Assembly (NCBI GenBank): GCA_050948665.1
Contig: JBMNEH010000001.1
Coordinates: 1,798,001 to 1,862,000 of the forward strand
Source of the DNA: JBMNEH01 sp050948665
Lineage (GTDB): Bacteria > Bacillota > Clostridia > Christensenellales > UMGS416
Direction: 5' to 3'
DNA length: 64,000 nt
A model generated the notes under the pieces. The model searched no databases, had not been told where the DNA came from, and saw only the letters and a program-made list of their open reading frames with translations. Below are positions 1-8,730 of the stretch, piece by piece. Each line of letters starts with the position of its first letter. Positions within the stretch are counted from its first letter, which is position 1. The position numbers and the translations under genes were made by a program.

Positions 1-903
1 CGCCACAGGATTCAAAGGAATGAGGTTCACATGGCAGCGAATGCCCCATATAAGCCTTGCCAGTTGTTCCGCCTGTTCGGTGGAATCGTTGATACCCTTC
101 ATAAGAGCATACTCAAACACTACCCGACGCGAGGTCTTTTTCTCATAATGCTTTACAGCCCGGATAATCTCCCCCAGAGGATTTGCTGCCGCGCTCGGCA
201 TGATTCTTCGGCGAAGGCTGTCCTCCGGTGCGTGAAGAGAAAGTGAAAGAGTAACCGGCAACCCTTCCGTCGTAAATCGTCTAAGCGGCTTCAAAAGACC
301 GCAGGTGGATAGGGATACATTTCGCAGACTGACGCCCAGACCTTTCTTCTCTTTTAGCAGTCTGAGAAAACGGACGGTGTTATCATAATTATCCAGCGGC
401 TCACCGCTACCCATCAGCACAACATTGGTAATCGGTCGCTCCTGCGCAGTACGTACCCATCCCCTCTCCCTGGCAATCCTAGAGGCAGTCACCACCTGAC
501 CCAGCATCTCACCCGCAGTCAAATCCCGAATCCGTCCCTCTAAAGTTGAAGCACAGAAGCGGCACCCCATCCGGCAGCCTACCTGGGTGGAAACGCAGAG
601 AGTATTTCCATAATCGTAGCGCATAAAAACGCTCTCGATGATGTTTCCGTCCTCCAAGACGAAAAGGTACTTCACTGTACGGTCCAGCGCGGAACAAAGC
701 ATTTTGAAAACTTTTACCCCACCCAAGGTAAAAATTTCCTGCATCTGTGTCCGCAGCGCGACGGGGATATTGGCCATCTCCTTCCAGTTTGCTCCGGAAA
801 TCGCCCATCGATACAGCTGCTCTCCCCGAAACGCCGGAAATCCGCTGTCCTTGGCCAGCATCCGCATTTCATCCAGGGTATGGTCTAATATCGCCTCAGG
901 CAT
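1..903 (-). CDS. rlmN: 23S rRNA (adenine-C2)-methyltransferase RlmN, 3' end cut by window edge
   Basis: Radical-SAM methyltransferase that makes 2-methyladenosine at A2503 of 23S rRNA, and in many bacteria also A37 of some tRNAs. Reading the minus strand from the ATG at 903 gives 301 codons without a stop, so the C-terminus lies outside the window. The radical-SAM cluster motif CRMGCRFC (CX3CX2C) follows the typical STQVGC stretch, and the MGSGEPLDNYDN segment is characteristic of RlmN. The start lies one base after the fmt stop and has GGGGG five bases upstream, so it is translated with fmt. In many Firmicutes rsmB sits between fmt and rlmN; it is absent here. Confidence 0.96.
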   Translation of the reverse strand, partial: MPEAILDHTLDEMRMLAKDSGFPAFRGEQLYRWAISGANWKEMANIPVALRTQMQEIFTLGGVKVFKMLCSALDRTVKYLFVLEDGNIIESVFMRYDYGNTLCVSTQVGCRMGCRFCASTLEGRIRDLTAGEMLGQVVTASRIARERGWVRTAQERPITNVVLMGSGEPLDNYDNTVRFLRLLKEKKGLGVSLRNVSLSTCGLLKPLRRFTTEGLPVTLSLSLHAPEDSLRRRIMPSAAANPLGEIIRAVKHYEKKTSRRVVFEYALMKGINDSTEQAEQLARLIWGIRCHVNLIPLNPVA

Positions 904-904
904 T

Positions 905-1834
905 TTACCCCCAAACGTCGCCGGGCGCAACTTTTTTCCCACGAAGAAAGGCATCCGCATCCAAAGGCTTTTTCCCCGGCAGTTGAAGCCGCAATATCCG
1001 CAGGATGCCTTCTCCCGCTGCAATACGGATACCCTCCCTCCCGGCGCTGACCACTGTACCCGGTGCTTCCCGGATTGAATCCGCCTCCGGACGGGTCTCC
1101 AATATCTTTACCTGTGCGCGGCCCATGTATGTACTGGTTCCCGGCCAAGGGGACATCCCCCTCACCCGGTTATGCAGCTCATCCGCAGAATTCTTCCAGT
1201 CCAGGATCCCATCCTCCCGGGTCAGCATTGCGCAATACGTCGCCTCCTCCTGGTTCTGTGGTATGGGCGCCAATGTGCCGGCTTCCAAAGCATCCAATGT
1301 ATCGGATAAAACCTTCGCACCAAGTACCGCCATCCTGTCAAACAATTCCCCGGCAGTCTCGTTCTCTCCTATCATGACAGCGGCTTTCAGCAGCATTGGG
1401 CCGCTGTCCACGCCCCGCTCGGTAAGCATTGTGGTGATTCCGGTTTCTCTTTCTCCGTTAAGTATCGCCCACTGTATCGGGGCAGGTCCCCTGTATTTGG
1501 GCAGCAACGACCCGTGGACATTGATAACGCCCAGCGGCGGAATTGACAGAATTTTTCGGGTCAATATCTGTCCGTAAGCCACTGTGATCATCAGATCCGG
1601 CGCCAGATTTTCCAGTTGCTCTACCGCCTCAGGCGCCCGAATATTCGAAAAGGTGTACACCGGAAGACCCATATCCAACGCCCTTTGACAAAGGGGACAA
1701 TGACTGATTTTTTTCCCCCTGCCAACAGGCCGGTCAGGTTGGGTAACAACTCCGACAACCTCATAACCCCGGCTGATCAGCATCTCCAGAGAGGGTATGC
1801 CAAAGCTTGGTGAACCCAATACCACTACCCGCAT
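905..1834 (-). CDS. fmt: methionyl-tRNA formyltransferase
   Basis: Transfers a formyl group from 10-formyl-tetrahydrofolate to initiator Met-tRNA in the cytoplasm. The 309-residue product has the N-terminal catalytic fold (VVLGSPSFGIPSLE), the formyltransferase signature with Asn/His/Asp (NVHGSLLPKYRGPAPIQWA, then GVDSGPML) and the C-terminal tRNA-binding domain with MSPWPGTST. Length is normal. An ATG five codons further upstream exists, but the start at 1834 overlaps the def stop as TAATG and leads directly into MRVVVLGSP, as in other family members. It belongs with def, whose product later removes the formyl group. Confidence 0.97.
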   Translation of the reverse strand: MRVVVLGSPSFGIPSLEMLISRGYEVVGVVTQPDRPVGRGKKISHCPLCQRALDMGLPVYTFSNIRAPEAVEQLENLAPDLMITVAYGQILTRKILSIPPLGVINVHGSLLPKYRGPAPIQWAILNGERETGITTMLTERGVDSGPMLLKAAVMIGENETAGELFDRMAVLGAKVLSDTLDALEAGTLAPIPQNQEEATYCAMLTREDGILDWKNSADELHNRVRGMSPWPGTSTYMGRAQVKILETRPEADSIREAPGTVVSAGREGIRIAAGEGILRILRLQLPGKKPLDADAFLRGKKVAPGDVWG

Positions 1835-2289
1835 TATTCGTCCTCCCAAAGGGGACCTTCCACAATATCCGTATACAGTTTCCCGTCAAGGTGATCCAAC
1901 TCATGACAGAGAGCCACGGCCAGTAGTCCTTCCCCTTCCTTTTCAAAAAAATCGCCGTTTCGATCTTGCGCCCGTACTCTTACCTTCTCCGGACGGCGTG
2001 TGAGACCCCGCTTTCCAGGAATGGACAGACAACCCTCCTGCCACTCCTGCTCCCCCTCGGTGCCGATAATCACCGGATTGATTAACTCCAGCTTGCCCTC
2101 TCCGATGTCAATGACGGCAACCCGACGAAGGATACCTATTTGCGGCGCGGCTAAGCCCACGCCTTCGGATTCCTTCAGCGTCTCCTCCAAATCCTCCAAT
2201 AAATCTGTCAGCCTCCTGTCAAACCGTGTTACCGGGTGACATTTTTTCCGCAGCATCGGGTTTCCGTCGGTGAGTATCGTACGCAGCAT
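1834..2289 (-). CDS. def: peptide deformylase
   Basis: Metallohydrolase that removes the N-formyl group from nascent proteins. All three family motifs are present in the 151 residues: GVGLAAPQIG (about 43-52), EGCLSIPG with the metal ligand Cys87, and HELDHLDG with metal ligands His129 and His133 and catalytic Glu130. Type I-like length. It sits 13 bases downstream of priA and overlaps fmt by TAATG, the usual Firmicutes order priA-def-fmt. Confidence 0.97.
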   Translation of the reverse strand: MLRTILTDGNPMLRKKCHPVTRFDRRLTDLLEDLEETLKESEGVGLAAPQIGILRRVAVIDIGEGKLELINPVIIGTEGEQEWQEGCLSIPGKRGLTRRPEKVRVRAQDRNGDFFEKEGEGLLAVALCHELDHLDGKLYTDIVEGPLWEDE

Positions 2290-2302
2290 GACTGCCTCCT
2301 AA

Positions 2303-4546
2303 CTAATAGAATGAGTGTGGTTGTATTTCCAGTTGTATGCGGCACTCCGCGGTTTCTCTGGTAACATAGGCCGCTATCTGTTCCTCAAGAGCCGTTGCTT
2401 TCTCGCCGGGAATGAGCCGAATCAAAAGCTGAGCCCGGGCAGTATCCCGTATGCGTTCCACGGGCGCCATACCCCCGTTTATTTGGATCACCGTCCGGCG
2501 CATTTCCTCATCGGTTATCATGGCTTCTATCGTCTGCCGTCCCCGGAACATAGCGTCATAAGCTATTTTTCCATCATTATGGGAGAACAGCAGTCGTATA
2601 ATCCTGGAAAAGGGTGGAAGCTGCAGCATTTGCCGCCGCGCGATTTCCTCACGATAAAATCCGGGATAATCATGCATTACGGCATATCTTATCGCCATAT
2701 GCCCTGGAGTGTAGCTTTGTACTACAACGCGACCGGGATTTTGCCGCCCTGCCCGTCCGGCTACCTGCGTCAAAAGATTAAAAGTGCGCTCAAAGCTTTT
2801 ATAGTCTGACATGTACAAGTTCTGATCCGCTGCCATGACTCCTACAAGCGTCACCCCGGGGAAATCCAACCCCTTGGCAATCATCTGCGTACCGACCAGT
2901 ACTTGGGCGTCCCCTTTGCCGAAAGCTTCTAAAATTGGCAAATGTCCTTCCTTGCCCCGGGTCGTATCAGCGTCCATGCGCAGTATGCTGTGTCCCGGAA
3001 AAAGGCGCTTCACCTCGCTTTCAAGTTTTTCCGTTCCGCCTCCGAATTGCTTAATGGCGGGACTGCCACATTGGGGGCAGCGGGACGGCATGGGGATTTC
3101 GTAGCCGCAATAATGGCAGATCAGTCTTCTGACGGACTGGTGGTAAGTCAAGGATAAATCACAATGAGGACAACGGATAGGCTGACCGCAGGCGCGGCAA
3201 GAAACAAAGTTTGCATACCCCCGCCTGTTCAGGAATAAAATCGCCTGTTCCCCTGCCTCCAGACACTCCCCGAGCGCCAGCGCCAACTCACCGGAGAATA
3301 CCGAGCGGTTGCCAAGCGCCAGTTCCTGCCGCATATCCACTACAGAAACGACAGGTAAAGGCATGCCGCTGGCTCGTTTCTCCATGGTCAGCAACTGATA
3401 TTCTCCTTGCTCCATTGCATAGTAACGCTCTACAGAAGGTGTTGCGCTTCCCAGCACGAGGGTTGCGCCTTCCCGCAGGCAGCGCTGCCTCGCTACTTCT
3501 ACCGCATCATATCTGGGAGTATACTCGCTGCGGTAGCTGGCCTCGTGTTCCTCGTCCACCACCAACAGCCCCAATCTTTCCAGCGGCGCAAATACCGCAG
3601 ATCTGGCGCCGATACACACGCGTGCTTCTCCCCGCCGGAGACGCAGCCATTCGTCCAGCCGTTCCCCGGGAGACAGGCGGGAGTGGAGTACGGCGGCTAC
3701 AGGGCCGAATCTGCCTAAGAACCGTGCCACCATCTGGGGTGTAAGAGAGATTTCCGGCACCATGATCAGTACTGTTTTCCCCTGCGCCAGAACAGACCGC
3801 GCGCATTGCATATAGACCTCGGTTTTTCCGGATCCGGTCACTCCCCGAAGCAGAAAAGCACCCTCTCCACGCTCTGACGCAGCCACAATGGCAGAGACAG
3901 CCGCTTTCTGCTCCCCTGTCAGCAAGAAGACAGCGTCCTCCGCAGGCAGCCGCAGATAGGGTCGCCGGGAAATCTCCTCCGTACGAGTGGCCACAAGTCC
4001 CATCTCAGTCAGAAGCTTCCAGTGTGCCGGTTTCATACGCAGTTCCTGCCGCAACTCGCGCATGGGGGTATCCTCTATACAAAGGGTGTCCAGTACTGCT
4101 GCCGCAATCTTCTTTCGCTGCCCCCGCAACCCTTCCGCAGCCGCCTTTGCTTCCTGCCGAGAAACTGCCAGCAGGGCAATCTCCTGAGTTTTCGGTTTTA
4201 ATCCTTTCCGAAGCACGGAGGGTACCATCAACCGCAAAGCTTCCGCCAAGAGACAATGTGTGTCCCTTCGTATTTCCAGCGCTTCTTCCAAAAGCTCCGG
4301 GAGAATAGCGGGCATTTTGTCCAGCGTTGCCTCAATGTCACGGATTTTATCCTCCGGCAGATCGCAGACAGTGGTTAGCCCTATCACATACCCCTCTGCA
4401 CGAGGCTGCCTGCCGAAAGGTACCGCAACCCGGCAGCCCGGGCGTACTTGCCCTTCCATCTCCTCAGGAATCCGGTAGGTAAATACTCTGTCTACAGCGG
4501 AATGAGTAATATCTACAATCACCCGGGCAAATGCGCCCTCCATCAT
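2303..4546 (-). CDS. priA: primosomal replication restart helicase PriA
   Basis: Superfamily 2 DNA helicase that reloads the replisome at stalled forks. The 747-residue protein has the N-terminal 3'-DNA-binding region (VDRVFTYRIPEE), a winged-helix segment, Walker A GVTGSGKTEVY at about 235-245, the Walker B DEEH box at about 331-334, a zinc-binding insert with paired CxxC motifs (CRAC, CPHC, CHYC, CPQC) at about 445-495, and the C-terminal helicase motifs ending with AGRAGRQNPG. Full length. Its ATG overlaps the coaBC stop as ATGA, implying translational coupling. Confidence 0.97.
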   Translation of the reverse strand: MMEGAFARVIVDITHSAVDRVFTYRIPEEMEGQVRPGCRVAVPFGRQPRAEGYVIGLTTVCDLPEDKIRDIEATLDKMPAILPELLEEALEIRRDTHCLLAEALRLMVPSVLRKGLKPKTQEIALLAVSRQEAKAAAEGLRGQRKKIAAAVLDTLCIEDTPMRELRQELRMKPAHWKLLTEMGLVATRTEEISRRPYLRLPAEDAVFLLTGEQKAAVSAIVAASERGEGAFLLRGVTGSGKTEVYMQCARSVLAQGKTVLIMVPEISLTPQMVARFLGRFGPVAAVLHSRLSPGERLDEWLRLRRGEARVCIGARSAVFAPLERLGLLVVDEEHEASYRSEYTPRYDAVEVARQRCLREGATLVLGSATPSVERYYAMEQGEYQLLTMEKRASGMPLPVVSVVDMRQELALGNRSVFSGELALALGECLEAGEQAILFLNRRGYANFVSCRACGQPIRCPHCDLSLTYHQSVRRLICHYCGYEIPMPSRCPQCGSPAIKQFGGGTEKLESEVKRLFPGHSILRMDADTTRGKEGHLPILEAFGKGDAQVLVGTQMIAKGLDFPGVTLVGVMAADQNLYMSDYKSFERTFNLLTQVAGRAGRQNPGRVVVQSYTPGHMAIRYAVMHDYPGFYREEIARRQMLQLPPFSRIIRLLFSHNDGKIAYDAMFRGRQTIEAMITDEEMRRTVIQINGGMAPVERIRDTARAQLLIRLIPGEKATALEEQIAAYVTRETAECRIQLEIQPHSFY

Positions 4547-5733
4547 CTCCCCCTTACAGCCAGCACTGCATCTAGCAAGGCAGCAGCCACATGGGTTTTC
4601 AGCATCAGCGGAAGCTCCCAGGTTTTCTCCCGGGTCATAAGCGTCACGGCATTTGTATCCACATCAAATCCGGCATCTTTTCTTGAAACATCGTTGGCCA
4701 CCATCAAATCGGCGCCCTTCTTCTCAAGCTTCTCCCGGGCGTGGGTCAGTAAATCTTGGGTCTCCGCAGCAAATATTACAAGAGTTTGGCCCGATTTTTT
4801 GATCCGCCCCAACTCCGCCGCAATATCCGGGTTCTCCACTAAATCAACCCGTGGCAGTTGCCCGGGCATCTTTTTAATTTTCTGGCCAGCGCGCTCCGTC
4901 GGTCGGAAATCCGCAGGTGCCGCTGCCTTGATGCAGATGTCCGCTTGGGGGAAAAAGGCCAAACATGCCTCATACATTTCCCCGGTGGTTTCCACCCGCA
5001 CCACTTTTGCTCCAACCGGAGGGGCAATGGACACCGGTCCGGTAACAAGAGTCACCTCTGCCCCCCGTTCAAGAGCCTCACGCGCAATAGCATAGCCCAT
5101 TTTCCCTGAAGAGCGGTTGGATATATACCGTACGGGGTCTATAGGCTCCCTCGTTGGCCCCGCCGTCACAAGCACCCTCAATCCTTCCATCCCACGTGGC
5201 TGCAGCAAGGCTTCCACCGTCTTGAAAATCTCCTCCGGCTGGCTCATCCGACCAAGACCTTCATCTCCGCAGGCTAAAGAACCGCTGTCAGGACCGACGA
5301 TCCGGCAGCCCCTTTCCTCCAGGATTCGCAAATTCTTCCGGGTAGCAAGATGCTGATACATATTCGTATGCATTGCAGGAGCCACTACTATCGGCGCCTT
5401 TGTGGCCATGACCGTTGTGGAAAGCATGTCATCCGCAATTCCATTCGCCATTTTTGCAATGATATTCGCAGTTGCCGGTGCAATAACAAACACATCCGCC
5501 CGCTTTGCCAAGGAAATATGTTCCACCTCCCAGGGTTGCTCCCGCCGAAACATATCCGTAACCACAGGGTGGGCGGACAGGGTTTCCAGAGTAAGGGGTG
5601 TAATAAACTCCGCCCCATGTGCTGTCAATATGCAATAAACCTCCAGTCCTGCTTTCCGCATACGGGAAACCAGCTCCGCTGATTTATATGCGGCAATTCC
5701 CCCCGTAATACCTAAAACGACTGTTTTCCCCAT
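4543..5733 (-). CDS. coaBC: bifunctional phosphopantothenoylcysteine decarboxylase/phosphopantothenate-cysteine ligase
   Basis: Catalyses two consecutive steps of coenzyme A synthesis. The N-terminal CoaC half (about 1-185) shows the flavin-binding start GITGGIAAYK, the catalytic His region and the PAMHTNMY substrate clamp; the C-terminal CoaB half (about 190-396) shows VTAGPTREPIDPVRYISNRSSG split over the nucleotide site, plus AAAPADFRP. The 396-residue length is normal for the fused enzyme. The start at 5733 has GAGGT seven bases upstream. It begins the coaBC-priA-def-fmt-rlmN run, only 59 bases after rpoZ; a terminator-like hairpin lies between them. Confidence 0.97.
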   Translation of the reverse strand: MGKTVVLGITGGIAAYKSAELVSRMRKAGLEVYCILTAHGAEFITPLTLETLSAHPVVTDMFRREQPWEVEHISLAKRADVFVIAPATANIIAKMANGIADDMLSTTVMATKAPIVVAPAMHTNMYQHLATRKNLRILEERGCRIVGPDSGSLACGDEGLGRMSQPEEIFKTVEALLQPRGMEGLRVLVTAGPTREPIDPVRYISNRSSGKMGYAIAREALERGAEVTLVTGPVSIAPPVGAKVVRVETTGEMYEACLAFFPQADICIKAAAPADFRPTERAGQKIKKMPGQLPRVDLVENPDIAAELGRIKKSGQTLVIFAAETQDLLTHAREKLEKKGADLMVANDVSRKDAGFDVDTNAVTLMTREKTWELPLMLKTHVAAALLDAVLAVRGR

Positions 5734-5750
5734 GTTGTTACCTCACATTA

Positions 5751-5783
5751 TAGTAAAAGAAGGCCCGCCGATACGGGCGGGCC
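5751..5783 (-). terminator. hairpin with T-rich tail between rpoZ and coaBC
   Basis: Inverted repeat GGCCCGCC/GGCGGGCC (5762-5769 and 5776-5783) with a six-base loop; on the minus strand it is followed by TTCTTTTACT. It could attenuate or end the yicC-gmk-rpoZ transcript ahead of coaBC. I see no good separate promoter for coaBC, so partial read-through is likely. Confidence 0.6.
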
Positions 5784-5792
5784 GCAGCGGAG

Positions 5793-6080
5793 TTACTTCG
5801 AAAAATTGTCTTCGATCGGGTTGGGAAAGGGGCTTACACACCGCACTTTTCCCTCGGCAATTTCATATACCGCCTGGGTCACCGTCTTCTGGGAGGGACA
5901 ATCATCCGCCAGCAGCTGACCTTCATGAATCAGCTGCCTTGCCCGTTTACTGGTCATAATAACAAGAGAATACCGGCAGTCTACCTCCTTCAGCAACTCG
6001 GTAACAGGTGGATAAACCATGTGTTCATCTTTTTTAAAAAGGTGATTGCCCACTATAGCCTGTCTTCTTGTCAAACTCAT
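5793..6080 (-). CDS. rpoZ: DNA-directed RNA polymerase omega subunit
   Basis: Small RNA polymerase subunit that helps assembly of beta-prime. The 95-residue product carries the omega pattern: YPPVTELLKEVDCRYSLVIMTSKRARQL, here quoted by its core VDCRYSLVIMTSKRAR, which matches the conserved S-L-V-x-x-x-x-K-R-A-R-Q region, followed by KTVTQAVYEIAEGKV. The start is the ATG at 6080, which overlaps the gmk TGA as ATGA and has GGAGG ten bases upstream inside gmk; the open frame extends 11 codons further but without support. gmk-rpoZ is the normal Firmicutes pairing. Confidence 0.93.
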   Translation of the reverse strand: MSLTRRQAIVGNHLFKKDEHMVYPPVTELLKEVDCRYSLVIMTSKRARQLIHEGQLLADDCPSQKTVTQAVYEIAEGKVRCVSPFPNPIEDNFSK

Positions 6081-6694
6081 ATCCTGACATCCTCCTTCAA
6101 CAAATTCCGACATAAATCTATATTTCTGTCACAACGAAAGCCATAAGCCATGTAAATAGCCCGGATCGCGTCAATCGTATCCTCCAGCTCATCGTTGACG
6201 ACTACATAATCATACTGATCCGCATAGGACATCTCCTCATACGCCAGTTTGAAGCGGTTGGCGCATTCTTCCCGGTTACCGGTGCCCCGATTGACCAGCC
6301 TTCGCCACAGCTCCTCCATAGTAGGCGGGATCATAAAAACCAGCAACGCTTCGGGAAAAGCTTTCTTAACCTCCAGCGCGCCCTTCACCTCGATCTTCAG
6401 CAAAATATCCTTGCCCTTATCCAGTTGTTCGCGAACGAAGGAAATCGGTGTGCCGTAGCTGTTCCCGTTATATTCAGTGTGCTCCAGAAATTCCCCTTCC
6501 TCCACCATACAGAGAAATTCTTCCGCAGTCAGGAAGATATAATCTATCCCGTTTTTTTCCCCCGGGCGCTTTGTCCGGGTAGTGGCGGACACTGAGGAAT
6601 ACAGCCCAGGGCATCTTTCCAGTAGCTTAATCCGTACAGCATCCTTGCCCACACCGGACGGTCCGGACACAACCATGAGTATCCCCTTCTTCAT
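6077..6694 (-). CDS. gmk: guanylate kinase
   Basis: Phosphorylates GMP to GDP with ATP. The 205-residue protein has the P-loop SGPSGVGKDAV (Gly11-Lys17), the GMP-binding region with TTRTKRPGE and YNGNSYGTP, and the C-terminal VVNDELEDT. The residue after the P-loop Lys is Asp where Gly is common. The start at 6694 follows TAGGAG by seven bases; the longer open frame (35 more codons) overlaps yicC and has no binding site. The remA/DUF370 gene often found between yicC and gmk in Firmicutes is not here: only eight bases separate the two genes. Confidence 0.96.
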   Translation of the reverse strand: MKKGILMVVSGPSGVGKDAVRIKLLERCPGLYSSVSATTRTKRPGEKNGIDYIFLTAEEFLCMVEEGEFLEHTEYNGNSYGTPISFVREQLDKGKDILLKIEVKGALEVKKAFPEALLVFMIPPTMEELWRRLVNRGTGNREECANRFKLAYEEMSYADQYDYVVVNDELEDTIDAIRAIYMAYGFRCDRNIDLCRNLLKEDVRI

Positions 6695-6702
6695 GCAAAC
6701 TC

Positions 6703-7578
6703 CTACTCGATATTCTGAACTTGCTCGCGGATCTTTTCCACCTCGTTCTTCATAGAGAGGCCTGTTTTCGTAACCTCTAGCGCGTTCGCCTTGGAGCAAA
6801 TCGTGTTGACCTCCCGATTCAGCTCCTGCACGATAAAATCGAGCTTTCTTCCTACCGGCTCAAGGGAGGCCGCTTCCTCACGCATAGCCGTAAAATGGCT
6901 ACGGAGACGGATACATTCTTCATCGATAGCCATGCGATCCGCCATAATAGCAACCTCTGTCGCGATTCGGGAAAGATCCGGGGCGGTATCAGCCAGCAGA
7001 TCGGCAATGCGCTGCCGTAGCCGGGCATCATACTCCGCGAGTATATGAGGCATGCTCTCTTCGAGAAAAGCAACGCCCTCTTCCAGTGTATGGAGTCGGC
7101 TTTCGATATCTTCCCAAAGCCGAAAACCTTCCTTTTCCCGAAATAAAATCAGGTTCTGCAAGGATTGCTCCACTGCCCGTGTAAGCAGCGATTCAACAAC
7201 CTGCAGGTCATCCTCCATCTCAGAGACCGACATCACACCGGGCATGCCCGAAAGTTGCAGTGTTGTTACGGTATCTTGCACACCACAGTCCGCCAGGCGG
7301 GAAAGCGCTTCCCGATAGGAAATAGCCAGCGGCAAATCAAGCCTGATTTCGCGGGTATCCTCACGGGTGTTCTCGTAACTGATGAACACCTCTACTCTGC
7401 CTCGGGCAACATATTCCTTTATACGGCTCTTTACAGTTTCCTCCAGCATCGTCATAGAACGGGGCAGTTTTACAGAGGTATCCAGGAAACGGTGGTTTAC
7501 TGACTTAATCTCACATACAATCCTGCGACCGTCTTCCGCCAGCTCACACCGACCGAATCCTGTCATACTCCGTACCAT
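6703..7578 (-). CDS. yicC: YicC-family endoribonuclease
   Basis: Member of the YicC/YloC family; family members act as endoribonucleases, with a role in RNA decay reported for the E. coli protein. The 291-residue product has the hallmark start MVRSMTGFGR, the EIKSVNHRFLD segment, and the conserved C-terminus with GRKLDFIVQELNREVNT and KNEVEKIREQVQNIE. The ATG at 7578 has GGGAGG six bases upstream; an upstream GTG abuts the binding site and is rejected. It is the first gene of yicC-gmk-rpoZ and is preceded by a good promoter. Confidence 0.94.
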   Translation of the reverse strand: MVRSMTGFGRCELAEDGRRIVCEIKSVNHRFLDTSVKLPRSMTMLEETVKSRIKEYVARGRVEVFISYENTREDTREIRLDLPLAISYREALSRLADCGVQDTVTTLQLSGMPGVMSVSEMEDDLQVVESLLTRAVEQSLQNLILFREKEGFRLWEDIESRLHTLEEGVAFLEESMPHILAEYDARLRQRIADLLADTAPDLSRIATEVAIMADRMAIDEECIRLRSHFTAMREEAASLEPVGRKLDFIVQELNREVNTICSKANALEVTKTGLSMKNEVEKIREQVQNIE

Positions 7579-7603
7579 GCACACCCTCCCATCCTATCTG
7601 GAT

Positions 7604-7632
7604 ACTATATCATTTCTCTCTAAAGAAATCAA
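7604..7632 (-). promoter_or_regulatory. promoter for yicC-gmk-rpoZ
   Basis: On the minus strand TTGATT and TATAGT are separated by 17 bases. The predicted start point is about 20 bases upstream of the yicC ATG. Confidence 0.6.
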
Positions 7633-7720
7633 CCTCGCTAAATTGATTTCACATGGCAGCAGCACACAAACGCCTTGCGGAAATAGTCGGATAATGCCAT
7701 AATACCTTTGGAGGGAAACC

Positions 7721-8524
7721 ATGAATGTTCATCTGCCGGATACGGATTTGTCGGTCATTGCCAGGAGCGGACAATGCTTCCGTCTGCGCACACTGGGTGA
7801 AAACCGTTGGAGGCTACTGACCCGGAATCATTGTACCGAAGCGGAACTGCTGTCCGACGGGAAAACCAGATTTTCCTGCACAGAAGAAGAATTCCATACC
7901 ATTTGGGCGGAATATTTGGATCTTTCCACAGATTACAATGCTATTTGCGCATTGGCAGATCCGGAGGACCTTTTTTTGCAGCAAGCAATAGAATACGGCA
8001 AAGGTCTTCGCCTGCTGCGGCAGGAGCCTTGGGAGATGCTCGTAACCTTTATCCTCTCCCAGCGAAAAAACATCCCTGCCATACAAAAATGCGTAGAGGC
8101 ACTTTGTTGCCTGTGCGGCGAACCCATTCCCGGCTGGGGAGAACATGCCTTCCCGACGCCCCGCGCGATCCTTTCCCAATCACCGGAAGCATTGGCGGCA
8201 TGCGGTATGGGATACCGGCTGCCATATATACGCGGCACCGCTGCCATGCTGGCGGAGGGTTGGCCGGAGGGCATAGAAACTCTTTCAGGAGATGCCCTGG
8301 AAAAATGGCTTCTTGCCTTCCCCGGCGTTGGAAGCAAGGTAGCAGCCTGTGTAATGCTATTCGGATTCCACCAGTTGGACGCCTTTCCCCGGGACGTTTG
8401 GATCCAACGCGTTGAAGCCCGATTCTACAACGGCCGTTTCCCCACAGAAAATTACCCGGGTTATGCCGGAGTGATGCAACAGTATCTCTTCTTTTACAGT
8501 CAATCCACGGGACTTAAGGAATAG
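7721..8524 (+). CDS. ogg: 8-oxoguanine DNA glycosylase (Ogg1 family)
   Basis: Base-excision repair glycosylase/AP lyase removing 8-oxoguanine. The 267-residue protein has an Ogg-type N-terminal domain (SGQCFRLRTLGENRWRL) and a helix-hairpin-helix GPD module: PGVGSKVAACV with catalytic Lys206, then AFPRDVWIQR with catalytic Asp225. A QRKNIPAI segment precedes it as in eukaryote-like Ogg proteins. Start has GGAGGG seven bases upstream. It stands alone, diverging from yicC and converging on the ligase gene with a shared terminator. The start of this protein relative to eukaryotic Ogg1 is shorter but typical for clostridial members. Confidence 0.93.
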   Translation: MNVHLPDTDLSVIARSGQCFRLRTLGENRWRLLTRNHCTEAELLSDGKTRFSCTEEEFHTIWAEYLDLSTDYNAICALADPEDLFLQQAIEYGKGLRLLRQEPWEMLVTFILSQRKNIPAIQKCVEALCCLCGEPIPGWGEHAFPTPRAILSQSPEALAACGMGYRLPYIRGTAAMLAEGWPEGIETLSGDALEKWLLAFPGVGSKVAACVMLFGFHQLDAFPRDVWIQRVEARFYNGRFPTENYPGYAGVMQQYLFFYSQSTGLKE

Positions 8525-8582
8525 GATAGACCCGCGAAAAAAACCGGGCAAAAAGATTGCAGGTGCGCTTCTACATATACGA

Positions 8583-8610
8583 AAAAAAGCCGGTCTCTAC
8601 CGGCTTTTTA
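8583..8610. terminator. bidirectional terminator between ogg and the acyl-CoA ligase
   Basis: GCCGGT/ACCGGC stem with a four-base loop, flanked by an A-run on the left and a T-run on the right (AAAAAGCCGGT and ACCGGCTTTTTA), so it can serve both convergent genes. Confidence 0.85.
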
Positions 8611-8730
8611 TGGTTATATGCGATAATATCGACCCGCTGATTTTTATTCTGTTCCATTCCTGCAATAAACTCCATCCGCCGGAACATCAATCGAACATCA
8701 GCCGCTGTGACCGGATACTGGCCGCTATTG

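Noticed and set aside
905..1849. Five-residue longer fmt start at 1849
   Set aside because: The ATG at 1834 overlaps the def stop as TAATG and gives the usual family N-terminus.
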